Positions 11,191 to 25,238 of a stretch of DNA of 64,000 nt are shown in pieces. Under the pieces are notes generated by a model. It was given only the letters and a program-made list of their open reading frames with translations, was not told where the DNA came from and ran no database searches. Numbering within the stretch: the stretch's first letter is position 1; each line of letters opens with the position of its first letter. Source of the DNA: Chamaecrista fasciculata (lineage: Eukaryota; Streptophyta; Magnoliopsida; Fabales; Fabaceae); contig QANZ01002974.1 of the NCBI GenBank assembly GCA_003254925.1, forward strand, positions 11,888 to 75,887, written 5' to 3'. A program made the translations under genes and the position numbers.

Positions 11191-11440
11191 AGCGAAATTG
11201 TACCTCAATATACAAGAGTAATGGATGGATGTGTGGCTCCTAGATCATCTGTTTTTTCGTAGAATCATTTACAAACCAGCAATCGAAGACGATCGCCATG
11301 GGATTCAGCTGTAAGTATCGGCGTCAGGAGCAGAGGTAGATGAAACCAGAGAGAGAGAGAGAAGTAAGCGAATCAAAGAAAAAGGGATCCGCTCGTCGAT
11401 GAGATCGAGAAAGATGAACTGTTAAGACTACAACACTACG
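11191..11440 (-). other. 5' flank of the octanoyltransferase gene
   Basis: This stretch holds the probable 5' UTR and proximal promoter, with a GA-rich run (GAGAGAGAGAGA near 11,350; TC-rich on the transcribed strand), as is common in plant leaders. No clear TATA box was fixed. Confidence 0.45.
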
Positions 11441-11481
11441 TTTGTGACGAGTATGATATATATATACATACTCGTCACAAA
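11441..11481. repeat. Perfect 15-bp-arm palindrome upstream of LIP2
   Basis: TTTGTGACGAGTATG (11,441-11,455) and its exact reverse complement (11,467-11,481) flank an 11-base alternating AT loop. It lies about 250 bp upstream of the LIP2 start codon. The arms hold the TGACG core known from plant bZIP (TGA factor) sites, one in each orientation. It could equally be a tiny inverted-repeat transposon remnant. Confidence 0.75.
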
Positions 11482-11697
11482 TTAGCAATCAACTACTACT
11501 ACTTGCACAGCGCAAGTGTAGCAAAAATTACCCTGCAATGTTTAAAATAGTTGAAGTTCCTGTTTGATTATATAACATATAAACCTCAGCTATAGCATAT
11601 ATTTGCATTATCGGCTATAGCAGGATCCGTGCATGATTCGATTCGGCGATGTCTGCTGCTTAGGTAAATATAAACCTCAGCTATTCAATTTTTCTGG

Positions 11698-12009
11698 ACA
11701 AAAAGTATTAATTTTGTAAAAAAACTTTACACAAATTATCAATTTCGTTCCCGATCTCTTTTTACTCAATTTCGTTCTTAAAGTTTCACATTTTTGTCAA
11801 TTTTATCCTTTGATTAACTTTTTTTTTGATAAATTAACAACAGACTACATCTTATTTTTTAATTTTATCGATAATATTTGACTAAAGTAAGAACAAAAGA
11901 TAAAATTAACCAAAATGTGAAACATTAGGGATGAAATTGACAGTAAAAAAAAAAGGGGACAAAATTGACACTTGATGTAAAATTCAAAAACAAAATAGTA
12001 GTTTTGCCA
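11698..12009. mobile_element. Foldback element, about 310 bp
   Basis: The arms (about 11,698-11,825 and 11,885-12,009) are inverted copies sharing words such as TGTCAATTTTGTCC, TTTCACATTTTTG and TTGACAGTAAAAA on opposite strands. The centre is a short AT-rich spacer. It is noncoding and sits between LIP2 and SEC3. Confidence 0.65.
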
Positions 12010-12467
12010 TTTTTCTTTTCCTCGGGAATAATAAAAGTTCTTTAACTGGAGAAACAGAGCTTAGCACATGCTCATCGGTTTCTTGTATCTACGCACATTG
12101 TCGCTATTTTTCTTGTAAAATATACTCTATATTTGAAGTCACGTTCCTGGTAGCATTTTAAGAGCCTTATCAGTTTTAACTAATATCTGATAATCTGAAG
12201 CTTATGTGTTTCTGAATATGATTCATTTGGTATAAATTTTAGTCAGCTTCAAGGTGAGTAGGAATGCAATCATGGTGCGTCTTTCAGAAAAGCGAGGTGC
12301 CACCAGTAAAAAAGGCAATTAGAACATAAACTCGTACATCACGGTGCAAAAGGTGCTCATTTAAAATAGCACTATAGAAAAGATACATACCGGTTAATAA
12401 ATCAAATTACATACATAGGTGGAAAAAAGAATGATTATACCACATAAAACAGAAAGAACAACAAACT
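12010..12467 (-). other. SEC3 3' flank
   Basis: AT-rich sequence immediately 3' of the SEC3 stop codon on the minus strand. It would include the 3' UTR. No other feature was recognised. Confidence 0.45.
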
Positions 12468-15400
12468 TTACATGTTAGCTAAAAGATCCCTCATCTCCAC
12501 AACGGATGGCATTGTTTCTGTAGGATAAATCTTAGCAACAATCTGGGAAAAACTTTCGTACTTGTCGAGAAACTCCTTCTGTCATAATTTTCAGGAAACT
12601 ACAATCAGAAATTGTTCACAAGCATATTCTCACACAATATTTCTATTAACAAACCTTCAGAGTTATAGGCTGCATCTGAGTTCAAGTGCTACCTCAAGCT
12701 TTTTCCAGTCAAACTCAGATACAACCATCTATGCGACTGTGTGCAAGTGTCATTACTTTTTTTTTTTGGTGCTCCCTAAGCTAGTTTACCAGATTCCTTT
12801 TTATCTTTTTTTACACTTTAACATTGTAACACATAGCATTCAGACATCCTACAGCCCTTCGATCCCTCTAAGTATATTTAGGGGTCTATAGAGAGACTAT
12901 AAGGACCTTAATAAAAAGAATCAATATTCTCTTGCAAATTTCAATTTCCTCCTGTTTATTTTCCTTTTCACCTGTCTTTAAGTTGTAATATTGCAATACG
13001 TTCTCAAATCTCAGCCAAATGGCCAAAGTAAATCCTAGTTGCATGATTTTGGTTATTTATTGTTGTAAATAGGGTAGGATGTGTTTTCGTTCACCAACTT
13101 TGGTTAAATTACCTTGCATTTATCCCATAAGGAAGGTAACAGTTCCTCTGAAGTCAAGTTCTTCTGCAATCTCTTATACATTGCAGCAATGGACTTGTCA
13201 ACCTACATAGGAATTGGAAGACATTACGAGGCAAGTTTGACAAGTCAGAAAGCCTCCTTAAAGATAAGTCACCTTACCCCAGATAAACTTGATTTTAGCA
13301 CCTTCCGAAGATCCAATTTTGACAACCCAAGCTGGAAAGGGATCTGAAATTGATAGAATATACAATTGTGAACACAGAAAATCAAGAGTCCAGATAGAAA
13401 AGTAACTTTTGTCAATTTGATTTTCTGCTTTGTTCACAAGCATGAGAACATAAATGCAAATATACATCAAGTATACTCAGGCAACTAATCACTAACCTCT
13501 TCAGGGGCAACAGTGAACATCAAGTCCTCAATCCTTTTATGGAACTGTAAAAGACGTTCGAATTGCTTCCCAAGAGAAAAAAAAAAATTAGTCAAGTTTC
13601 CAGTGTGTTTGACAAAATGACCAGAAACAAAGAGAAAGACACTTACATTAAAAATAATTATATTAATATGGCGTGTGCAAGCTTGTTCATAGGCTTCACT
13701 GGCCTGATGGTAAAACTTAGCCAAAGTGGGCACAACATTGGCAAGGTCATACAAACTGAGTAAAATGAAAAAAAAAAAAAAAAGAAGAAGAGAAAAGTAT
13801 AAGTCAGTTTCCTTCCTGTACAAAATTAACAATTAACAATTTAACATAAAAGGAAGAGTTGAAGCAACCTCCCATAGGCAGGGGGAAAAGTTAGAAATTA
13901 CCTATTCTGAAACGCTGCATAGTTCTCTAGAAGAAAAATATCTGCATACTTTGGATCTGTTTGTGAAATTTTTTCCAAAGTTGCGAACATTATGCTAACC
14001 TGTGAAAGAGACAATAAGAAAGCACAACAGGAGGATCAGGAACCCTTTCAATAGCAAGATCAACATGGAAAACAGAAATAAACATTAGCACAAAAAAGCT
14101 TTGTAATGCCCAGCATGGCTCACAAGAATCATACAAAATAATGAGGATTAGTATGACGGAAGACTATCCTATACCAAGAAGCTTCATGAGCAGAAGATGC
14201 AGGCAGAAAAATCTTGCTACCCACTCTAATTAAATGCACCAACTGACTGATAAAATAACACAACTTTCTAACAACTTAGCATCTTCTCCCAAACCCCAAG
14301 GAAAGTTGGAGAAAAAAAATATCTCACAATGGAGAACAATCCAATGCCTTCTTCAATATCCCAAACTTACACAACTGCCTAGTAAGCCCACGATGGGGAT
14401 TGCTGGCAGTTCCTAAAGTTCTGTCACAACCAACTCAATCATCAGAAGACAGGCTTGGAAAGCATTTAAGAGCAATCTTTAACAAGAAAGTTATCAGCTA
14501 TATAACTACCCACATTCCACTAAGCCAGTTATTGAAAGTAACTACTCACAAACTTTGTGTATGCTTGGTCAACCAAATCCCTTGATTGGCCCTGTATGTA
14601 TTGCTCCATCCGTGTTGCAAGTGTTGCAAATCTATGCAAAAGCAATGAAGAAAACATCTAATATTAATCATTAAGAAAAACTTGAGATGTCAAATTACAA
14701 ACAAGGAACTGAATTTTATAACAAATTTGAGAAACCAAAACCACTTTTTTAATAGAAATCAGACACACACACACACGTACGTAAATATGACAAATTTAAC
14801 TGCCAAAAGTTAAAAAAAAAAAAAAATAGTCTGAAGCCAACTAAGTATCTAGCTGAGATTAGAAATTCATAAAGGTGGACATAAACTGTATAGTGTTGGC
14901 ACTCCCTTAACAAAGGAAATAACAAGAAGCACAAAAATGACCTATTTATCAATAAAAATATGAAAGAACATATAGTCAGAACATTAATCTAAAGACTTGC
15001 TTTCGAATAAAGTAGTTTTTCTGTTATTGCACAACATCATTTTGATTACTACCAACCCTTTTGGAACTAGATATTGGTAGAAATAGTCAACACAGTTCAT
15101 AGAAGACTGGTCATTAGAAGATTAAATTAACTGGCTAGCATAATCTTTAATAAAGAGTCTAAGAGATGGTATTTAGAGCCTTCCAATGCAATATTTCAGA
15201 TAATCCAGGCGCTTATGCTGGACAGAATGCCCTTAGCAGTTTTGGCTCTTATATATCAGTAGTTGACATTTCTTCACGATTGTATTTAGTAAAGATAATA
15301 TTGTAAGTCAATATTTTTCTATAACTGGCTGAACACAGAAAACAAGTATACTGTAAATCTTAAATAGTAACTCCCATATCTTTGGAGAGTTGGAGGGGAA

Positions 15401-18400
15401 AAAAGGAGAGCCAAGGATCCCAACCTAGGAATGTAGGATAAGACGCCCATTTGACGAACATTGCGTTCATTTCTTTCAATCTGATGGCAAGCTTCGTCAA
15501 CAAACTGCAGTAAGAGGAGCTTGGGTTAGTTTAGCATATGTATTTCGCACAACAATTTTGTTTATCCCCAAAATGCTAGTCACATACACGGCTGAACTGC
15601 ATGGATATCCTAGACTCAAGGTCACCAAGCAAAAGGCGTACAAATCCTGCTGCATCAGCTTTCTGGCCAGAGAGATAGCGCTCTGTAATTCCATGCATTG
15701 ATATGCAGCGCAGAGGATCAATCTTGTAAGCCCAATCCACAACAGCATAGAAGTCTTCCTAAAATCACATTGAAGCAGATTACTGACAATAAAATCTACA
15801 ACATTTAACAGCCCACAATTCACTAAATAATGTTTATCTTTTGAAACCATAACATCACACAAATTATACTCATCTAGAAACACACAAAAAGAAAAAAGAA
15901 AAAAGAAGTTAACGATTGATAGACTAAATCTTGTCTTCTGTAAACATTCTAGTGCCTGCGACTTGTCCCTTTGCCTGAGTATGAGTTGCAGCATCCTGGA
16001 AGCTAGATCCAGTTATAGGTCTCACTTATTTACAGTTTATCCCTTTCTTGATTTTCCATGGAGGATACATATGCAGAGTTTAGTTGCTAATAACACTTCT
16101 TTGCATAAAGAATCAATCAATAGATTCTGATCTCACTATAAAACAAAATGCTATAGAGAAAGAAAGATACAGAACAAGACACTTAATCAGGAAAAGATGG
16201 AAAAAAAGGCATTCTCTGTCCAAATTTATCATATGTGATAAGAGGATGCAAACCCTTTGTCTCACAAATAAAAGAAACTCAAAAGAACATTCGCATTGAG
16301 ACGGTATATAATATACATACTTGGATGCCATCAAGCAAATCCTGGAGCGATTCATTCAAAGTTGCAAGCTCTACAGAGTTTTTACCTACAAAATTTAACA
16401 AATTGTCAAATTCCGGAAATACTGATAGTGCCAATGGAAAGTGCCATTTCTAGAATGTTGAGATACACGTACCAGACTTGCTGTCATTATCATCAATGTC
16501 CATAATTCCCAGATCATCATCATTGTCATCATATTCAACTTTATTACCATTACCAATACCTCCTGGAGGAACTAGAGTGGGAACTTCAAAGCACATAAAA
16601 TGTGCAAAAAAGGAGCTCTGCAATACAAGACATGTTAAAAACCTTCAATATAGAGAGGATAAACATGTTTTAAAGACTATTGAATACCAAGAACTTTCAC
16701 CTCATCCACCAGAAGAGGGATAAAAATAGTGAGCATTTTTGCATAAGCCTCAGAAACTGTAGAGGTGTCAGCAGCATTTACATTCTGACCAGAGCCTGTC
16801 GAACCTTCAAGCCAGACAGTTGGATTTCTAGATGCTTTAGTGCTAGCACGAAGCTCATTTGCAAACTCACGAGCCTGTAGAAGAATGCAGACAATTTAGA
16901 CTCTATTTATGCTCTATTCTGCTGAAGCATCAGAGCACCAGCAAATCAAACCTAGAATTCTGCTAACAGGTAGATAAAACTGAATTGCAACCAAAGATCA
17001 CATATCTCACGTAAAGAAGATTAGAAGTGAAAATTCAGGCCACCCAACACCAGCATGGTGCATGAATGATAAGTAGCGTCATACCTCCCTGCGAAGAAGC
17101 AGGTTAAGAGAACTGCAATAAGCTTTCCTCAGTGGACCCAAGCAATTCTTATCCAGACTCTGCAGATGGACAGCAGTACACATCAAAGAGACGACAAAGA
17201 AAAGAAATCAACAAATATGCATATGCAAAACAAAACTTGGAGTAGATATTATAAGTTAACCTTTAAATGTTGCAAAACAAAACTTAGAGCAGGTATTGCA
17301 AGTTAACCTTTAAATGTTGCAGAAGCCGTGCATATGTCCTGCACTTGTACCGCAAGTCAGCATGATCAGGCCTCTTCAATTGTCCACGCTGTTTGCAGCA
17401 AGCAGTCAGAGTGACACTTAAATTTCCATGACTTAAAAAATTTGCAAAACTACTGGGATCTGAAATCAAAGTACCTGAGAAAAGTAACTTTTATCACTTA
17501 TCATGAAATCCACCAAACTAGCAAAGTAATTTCTCAAGAACTCAGAAGCTCTCCTGACAAAAGTAGATTTTAACTTTTCAAGTTCTGCACGCTTCTCTTT
17601 GACCTGTCAGGGTAGAAAGAAGCATGATAACATTAGTCCCTATGCATACCCCAGCAAGAGGACAAAAATGGCTTTATGAGGCCCAAATTCTTTCAAGGAG
17701 TAATTTTAGGTGAAAGTGGAGAGGTATACCTAATTGCTGTTAAATTAAAACAAAAACATCATAAATGTGAAATAACTTTTTTTTTCAAAGTTTGCATTAG
17801 TTTTTGAATTATTCTTACCATTTCAATCTGTTATGTAATTCTAATGGTAAGTGGTAACTAGTTACCCCTCACCTTTCACATGAAACACGCCTTATATAGA
17901 TAAAACAAATGAATTATGAAACATGTCATAATGAGCTTTTCAAAATGAAAAATGAAAAGTAAGGTAGAGAACATACAGCTCTCATGTTTGCGTAAGCAGG
18001 ATCTAGATTAGGCACTTCAAGACCACGCAAGGCACCAGTCAACCACTCACATGCTTCCACATTTTGAAGCATTCGTGCCTCATCGAATGAGCCTCCTGTC
18101 AGACATGCAGCATACTACACACAACAAAAACATTTAAATGATTTCCAGGATAAGTACTTTTGTGAAGCTCAAATTAGGATCCAATTCAGGCATACCTCAG
18201 AAGGGACCCGCAGTCGCTCAACAAGCTTATCAAGCTCCTCAATGAGAGCTTTGTTATTTACAGATTGCATTTCCAAGCTGTTGTTCCGGGTTTCTATCTA
18301 CACATCACATAAAGTACTACTACAAATTAAGAAGAGATCATCCTATGGTATATCAACTACAAAACTTCTGCAAAGTAAAACCAAAAAATGTCATTTGAAG

Positions 18401-21400
18401 GCGAAAATACTTTCATAGGATCATAAAATTGCTGCTTCTTACTAACAACCATGATAACTAATTTGTAGACAATAGACAATTTTCAACATTAACATCATTT
18501 GAATTTTAAGAAAGAAGCAAGAGCATAAATAAGAGACATTTATTGTCATTTTTAAGATTGAGAGAGAATTTGTAGGAAAGATGCATTAAGCTGCAACAAA
18601 TTTTGACAAATATAGGGTAAAAAGAACACCACTGTCAAAAGTCTTGCCTACTTATTCCTGCCAATTCCCATAAAGCTTAGCCTACAAAAATGATTCCAAA
18701 GAAGACATACTTTCAAATAAAAGTGCAGTACCGAGTAAATGATATTTTAAAGCAAGAGATACACATAAAACCAATATAAAAAATACAGAACCTTTGTTAA
18801 CAATTAACATATTCTGATATGCCTTTTTTTAAAAAACACTATTGTCATTCTCTCCAAATATCTTGAAATCAGATGCAGGAACAATGAGTTTCAAAAACTG
18901 ATTCAATGTGAGTTACAGAGAAACAAATAAAGTGACACTGAAGGCATTGCCATAATTATGATTTAGTGAAACACTATAACACAGGCAGAAAAAGGAAAAC
19001 AGATAGCACTAACACTAATGGCAATCCACTATATTAATGCAAGCATGTGCTTTTACCATGGAAAGTGAAAGTAAACAAATGAACCATGATTTATTAGGCA
19101 CTGGTAGAACAACGCAAAGTCTTTTGTTTGGGAATTGGGAGGCAAATAATACACTCAACTTCAGATATACAAGTCCCTACCGATTCAATATCTTCCCTCA
19201 TGTGCCGGAGTTTCACATTGAAAATGCCTAACCATTCTTCCATGTCTTCCACACAACTTGTTGCTGCTTCAAGCCCTTGCAACACCTGAAAGCAGTAATC
19301 AATAAGAATCACCTCTCTGAAAACCATTGTTAAAAAACTAATTATGTGTAGCATGAAACTCTGGAATTCAACATAGCATTTTGAGAACATATGATAACAG
19401 CTCTAATGATTAGTAGTCAAAATTATGAAATACTTTATCAGCTCATTATATTGACAAAAGCTGGAAGTTTCAATCAGCGGAAAATGGAAAACTGGTTAAC
19501 TTTGTTTAAAAGTCAGAGTCCATGGTCTTTAAAGGATATAATACACAATTTCGACAGCTCAAAGGCAAAGCTAAAACTCATAAATTTGGAAACTTCGATA
19601 CCATTAAACATATGAATCAAGCGGCCTCTAAACAAGCCATAGGGACATACAACAAAAAAGGTTATAAGCAGGGGAAAAAAGACAATATTCGTCCAGATAT
19701 ACCCCTTCTATCATAGGTTCACTTTCTAAAATGGCATGCACATTTGCTGCTTCCAGAGCCTGGAGCTCTCTTTTCAACCTTTCAGAAAATTCTTCGGCTT
19801 CACCAAGACCAACCACATAACTGCACATTAAAGATTTCAAAAAGTCAACTGTGTCCATGCACATTGTGAAAAAAGAAAAAGAAAGAAGGCATCATTTAAG
19901 AACCCTGAATCAAGAATCTATCCAGCCAACATAACTATTATATTAAAAAAAATTAACAAATATCTCACAAAGCATTATGCTCAGTATTGGCGTCAATATC
20001 AACAACATAATGTGTACAAGCTTGTAAGGCTCAAGGTAAGTTACTTTCTCTACGAAGTGGAGGAGGAAAAAAATGCCAAAAGCACAATGTTCTGTATTTG
20101 TAGCTGATTTATGAAATACTGGTGACAATATTAATGATAGGAACTAAGATGTAGCTGAGAAGATAGATAGATAAACACTGAAATTGGAGCTATACTTGAT
20201 ATATATAACAGATAGAAATACAGCCCCTGCACTCAATAATGAACATAAACAGCCCACAGTTCAACAGCGCACAAATTACTCACAAACTTACACAAGAACA
20301 CACAAGAAACTCAAGAAAGCAATAAAGATAATCTGGACTTTCGAGAGGCCAGTCTCTCCCACCAAATTCCTTCTAATTTTCTGGATACCCCACACTCAGC
20401 AACTTTCCCCTACATAAAGCAAGCATACTACACAGCCCCCTCCCTTGCATCCACTACTGTGTCAGGGTCAGAAACCGTTATGCCTTCCTTCTCTCTCTTT
20501 CCCGTACTCTCCAGCCCTCCTTTCTTTTTCTTCTGATAGAACTTGGGCTGAATTTGGTCTAACCCAATTCTGTTGGGCCCAATAGCACTCGTTTTTCCCT
20601 TTTCCCTTCTTCTATAAGTATTAAAAGACCCATCCCCAGCAGATCCAACAATTAACTACAAATTTGGAGCAGCCTGCAAGACTCATATACCCCATTAATT
20701 TGTATGTATAATGGAGCAGGTAAAGATGCTGTAACATTGCTGAACCCTCTATACATTTAAAATCCCAACCCAAAGAAATTACAAAAGTGGAGTCCATTAC
20801 TTCAATTATATTATTACTTGTCAGTTGTCACACATATTTAACTGAAGAACAGAATTTCAGAAGAGAAGCATAGCACCTACGTTCCCAAAAGAGCCTCTAT
20901 GTCCTCTTCTTCTGCCTGGGAGACAAGTTCCTTTTCAACAGTGACTTTCATTTCTGGTTCTCTCACAATAGATGCAACAGGACCACCACCTTGAGGAATC
21001 CTTTGAGTAGGAACTGAGGGTTTGTTTTCCTATATTATAAACACATCAGTAAGAAAAAAAAACCAACATTTACAATAGTAACTACCAATTATATAAGTAG
21101 TATAAAGAATTAAATCCCCATACACACTATTTAATTAATGAGATAAAGTGATAAACTACTATGGATACAAGTTAAAGAAATACAAAGTATGTATTAATTG
21201 TAAAATAGCATAAAATTTAAATGACAAGAACCATCTTACGCACCTTAGCCCAGAGAGCCATCTCCACAACATCTATACCAACAACCTTAGGAAGGCGACC
21301 TAGAACTTCCTTGCACATGTTAAAGATGCAAAGCAGGAGATGATTCCTGCAAAGGGAAAAGGGAGTTATGGACACAATAAAGAAACTTCTCTCCTGACAC

Positions 21401-24400
21401 AACATTAAACTATTACATTGTTCCTCAACTATATAACCTGTCATCAATATTGCGCATTGACCACTGAGGAGGAGCTACACTCTGACTCCTGAGGTTATCA
21501 AATCCCTACATTATAAAAAATGTCATAAACAGAAATACAGTATAGAAAGAAACCAAGAAATACAAACTTCAAAGAAGGAAAAGGCTGCCATAAACTGAAA
21601 ATTCTATGTTTAGGACTGGAAAATTCTTCCATAGTGTGAACAAATGGACTATTACCAGCGTGAAAGTACATCCACTGGGATCATTTGCTATAACTTCCAC
21701 TTTTGAGAGGTGTTTAAGCTTGTATATCTTTGCAGGCTGTAAGAACAAACAAACAGTTTTAGAACATAAAAACACAATAGCATGTTTAACCAAGTAAAAT
21801 TCACAGGAAAAGGATGCACTGTACAGTATCAATGAAGCCACAGTTTTAGTTCATTTGTTTTTTCTATAAAGGTAGCAGAAGAGCAAACTTTCTTCACTTT
21901 ACAGATTAACATAAATATTTAAACTAATATGAATAAGATGGAATAGGGGAACAGGATTTATATAGCCAAAAAAATTGAAAACCATGCTATACAAGACATA
22001 ACAATACTTTGGCCTTCAATGGCATTGTATTAGTGAAATTAAATATGAATAGAAGTAGTGACTGGCTTGTGGTTTATTTACATCTCAAATGCAAAGCTTT
22101 TAACTATGGAAACATGTTAGCTTACATATAATAGCTCAAGCTGTAGGCTGACGATTGACAGATGAAGTAAATGACATTGTTGCAGGTATTGAGAATGAGA
22201 ATTCATATTGCATAACAATTAGAGTTGCTCTGTGATGATCAGAATGCATTTTTTGACAAAAGAAAGTGACTATAAGAACAGTAATTTTGGCCCATCTTTT
22301 TGGGAGGCTCTTATGACAAAGAATGGAGGTGCGGCAGCAATAGAGTATTCTATTTTATTCTTTTCCTAGATAACTAGAGGCTAGTTTAGGGGAGAAAAGA
22401 AATAGAGCGAAAGAATTAGAGGCATCCTCCGAAAAAAAGAAAAGAAAAAGAAAAGCCAGCAAGAAAAAAGAAAGGAAAAAGAAAAAACCTAAGAAAATTA
22501 TAGTGATAAAGACCCATGAGCTGACTGAGCTGACTACCAAACAGGCTCTACACAGCAAGCTTATCATGAATAGAGGATAGGAGACCACTACCTCAAGAAC
22601 TCCTCCAGTAGTATATTTCAAGACTCGAAGAAAAGCTTGCGCCTTCTGATCATTTGATTTTACTGCACAAAATAACATTCTTTTACTAATAACACCACCA
22701 AAATAAAAATAAAAAAAATAAGAAAGGAATCTTACAAGTATTATTACTATTATATAACTAACAAAGATGACCAAAAAAATTACCTACTTCCCTTGAGAGC
22801 AAAATATGTTAACCAACTAGATATATAGCAGAAATACTGTTATAATGAATATTAACAAAGTTCCTAAACAATTCCAACAAACTTGGCATCCCCTTGCACC
22901 CTTGCCCCATGACCCCAAACCTACCCCACAATAGGTTAAATTCTCCCCCTGCTCTCATTTTCTTCTGTGTTTTTATTTAACCTTGAGAACCATATTAATA
23001 TATCAAATACCTCAGCATCCACCATTCCATAATGAATCAGAAATACTTGAATTTTTTTTCCATATCTTAAATCCACCATAAAACTGAATGAATACTTTAT
23101 ATCCAAAAATATCTAGTAAATATATCAAGGATACAGCTATTGGCACATAAACTTTGTTTATATGTATAATACCCCAAAAAACTGTTTCCCCATCTATATA
23201 TTGATGTTATGATTGAAACCAACTACATCATTGATATTCAGGATGATAGCAATGAATGATTACTTACTTAATTATTTAACATTTAATGATGTGACTATCA
23301 GGATTTACAGATTCTTAATTGGATAAATGGAGTGATTTAAAATCTAACGAGTAATTATCAATGAAAACGTAAAGTCTATTGATATGTTATCCTCGAGAAA
23401 TATTCTAGTAAGATAATGATACTGAGTACTTGTCTTCGCATACCATTTTCAATTTCATTCAACAAGAAGAGAAATAAAGAAATAATCACATTTATCTCAA
23501 ATTATTCTATTAACTTATCATAAAATAACAAATTCTCTGATACATATGATTGAATTAAGGTCTAGCCTAAAAACAACTCTGGTACACAAAAGTGAAAACA
23601 ATCAAATAACCATCTAAAATTCCCAAGTCAATGAAATAGCCATGAGGCATCACATGATAATCTCACGATTTAAGCATTAGTTTTAACTGATATGTGATAT
23701 TTTCACGTTTCGTAATAATTTCGAGGATACGATTTAAAATTCACAACCCAAATTTATAACCAGGGAGTTTCCCCAAGCTAAGTCTTCTATATTGGTTATT
23801 TGAAAGCACGAAGCATAAAATAAAACACAAATTTCTCTTGATACTCAAATCAATATCATAATCCTACTAGGGGATAACACATCCTATACTCAAACGAGTT
23901 CATTGTAATAACTAGTAAAGTCCAAAACTAACACAACTACCAAATTACAACTACAAAGATACCAAATTACAAGTTCAAAGCTAACAAATTATAATTTTAT
24001 CATTATCTAAAAATAATAATAATAATCTAGGACACCTGAATTAACTACGTAAATTTTTCCATTCAAGGCTCTTGACCCAAAAACACTGCAGTTTGGCCTT
24101 GGAGAGATCATGCAATGACGTTTCCAAATTCACTCCTAGATACATTATTTTCCTTCTAGTTGCCAACCTTGACAATCCAGATTCTAGCGAGTTTCTAGTA
24201 CGGTCTTACTATTCTTAATTATAATACTTCAACTTTCTAAAAAAAATGCTATAAAATAGGGAGCACCACCGAATGTTAAGAGGGGAAATAATATAGAAAT
24301 TAGAGTAATTAATCTGTCGAAAGATACAAGAGAGTACGCTTTGAGAGACAAACAAACTGGAATGAACTCCATCTCAACTGTTGCACATTAACAAAAAGAA

Positions 24401-24723
24401 CTGTCAAAAATAAAATATCACGAATTACAGTACAGACAAGTCCATGTACACTTGAGAAAACCAGTTCAGTGAAAAAGGTCTGGATTCAACTTCAACGCAT
24501 AAACTCAATTTAGAAAAACAGCACCAAAAATGCAGAAACAGAACGCACCAGAGAGAGCGAGAACCCTAGGCTTGGCCATCTGACGGCCTAGCTTGACAGA
24601 CTTTCCCCAGACCACGTGACTCTTGGAAACACGGATCGACATGACGACCTTCTCCTTGGTGCCCTCCATTGCAGCCTCACAAGCTCGCCGGAGTTCAGAA
24701 TCGTCGGCACTGGATTTCGCCAT
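12468..24723 (-). CDS. SEC3A: Exocyst complex component SEC3, 25 exons
   Basis: Exons (minus, 5' to 3') are 24723-24549, 22662-22592, 21736-21656, 21505-21438, 21346-21244, 21029-20881, 19820-19703, 19285-19181, 18297-18196, 18114-17977, 17603-17475, 17388-17308, 17159-17085, 16874-16701, 16617-16473, 16385-16321, 15758-15588, 15504-15425, 14631-14550, 13999-13902, 13755-13647, 13565-13497, 13343-13278, 13202-13113 and 12578-12468. They sum to 2,655 nt, 884 aa, close to the roughly 887 aa I recall for Arabidopsis SEC3A. SEC3 is the exocyst subunit that helps tether secretory vesicles at the plasma membrane. The start [21 protein letters not shown] matches plant SEC3. Residues 1-150 correspond to the N-terminal PH-like lipid-binding region ([18 protein letters not shown]). 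Central helical regions include [17 protein letters not shown]. An Asp-rich linker lies at 553-569, and the C-terminal helical rods end in EMRDLLANM. Intron 1 is the longest (1,886 bp). Exon 12 is followed by a tandem copy of its own splice donor. Confidence 0.95.
17226..17319 (-). repeat. 47-bp tandem duplication over the SEC3 exon 12 donor site
   Basis: Units 17,226-17,272 and 17,273-17,319 match at about 42 of 47 positions. The right unit contains the end of SEC3 exon 12 and its splice donor (minus strand CATTTAAAG|GTTAAC at 17,308). The left unit repeats the same ATTTAAAGGTTAAC and so offers a decoy donor at about 17,261. Using the decoy would add 47 nt and shift the frame. Confidence 0.85.
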
Positions 24724-25230
24724 TACGCAGATCTCCAAGATCCCGGTAGAAGAAGTAATATATACACAAAGACAGAGAAAGATATTCGAATCGCAGTTGA
24801 ATTCGGTCGAAAATTGATCTTAGCGAACTGGTTTCTTCGAATCTGTGAGAAAGTTGAAGCAAAGTTGTCATGGAATTACCATGTGGATTAGTAATTACCG
24901 CGTGAGTTCATGAAATGAAACTAGAAAGTTGTATAGAAAACGCAGACGCACCTCAATAACCGCACTGCAAACCCCGCGTGTCCTAAGCTAAGAGACAAGT
25001 CCACCTTTCCTCAATGGAAATGTCAAAATAATTTATCTACCATTTGTGAAAATAGTAGACTCCAGTCAATTGACATTATTTTTGTTGAAAAATGCTTTCA
25101 TATTTAACAATTGTAATTAACTGGAAATTGATTTTCGTTTTCAAATTTTATAAATATTTATACCTTGATAAAATTAGTTGTATTAGTGTCGTTGGCAATG
25201 TAAATTATATGATAAAATAATTCTAGATCA
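24724..25230. other. SEC3 5' flank
   Basis: The 5' leader and promoter region of SEC3 on the minus strand. A 91-codon plus-strand frame (24,616-24,891) is the antisense shadow of exon 1 plus its leader. Beyond 25,000 the sequence is AT-rich with no recognised feature. Confidence 0.5.
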
Positions 25231-25238
25231 CTTTCGAC

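Noticed and set aside
22355-22774. 139-codon minus-strand frame in SEC3 intron 1 and exon 2
   Set aside because: Only the exon 2 part (22,662-22,592) is conserved; the rest is intron read-through with poly-Phe/Leu composition.
24616-24891. Plus-strand frame of 91 codons
   Set aside because: Antisense to SEC3 exon 1 and its leader; no independent evidence.
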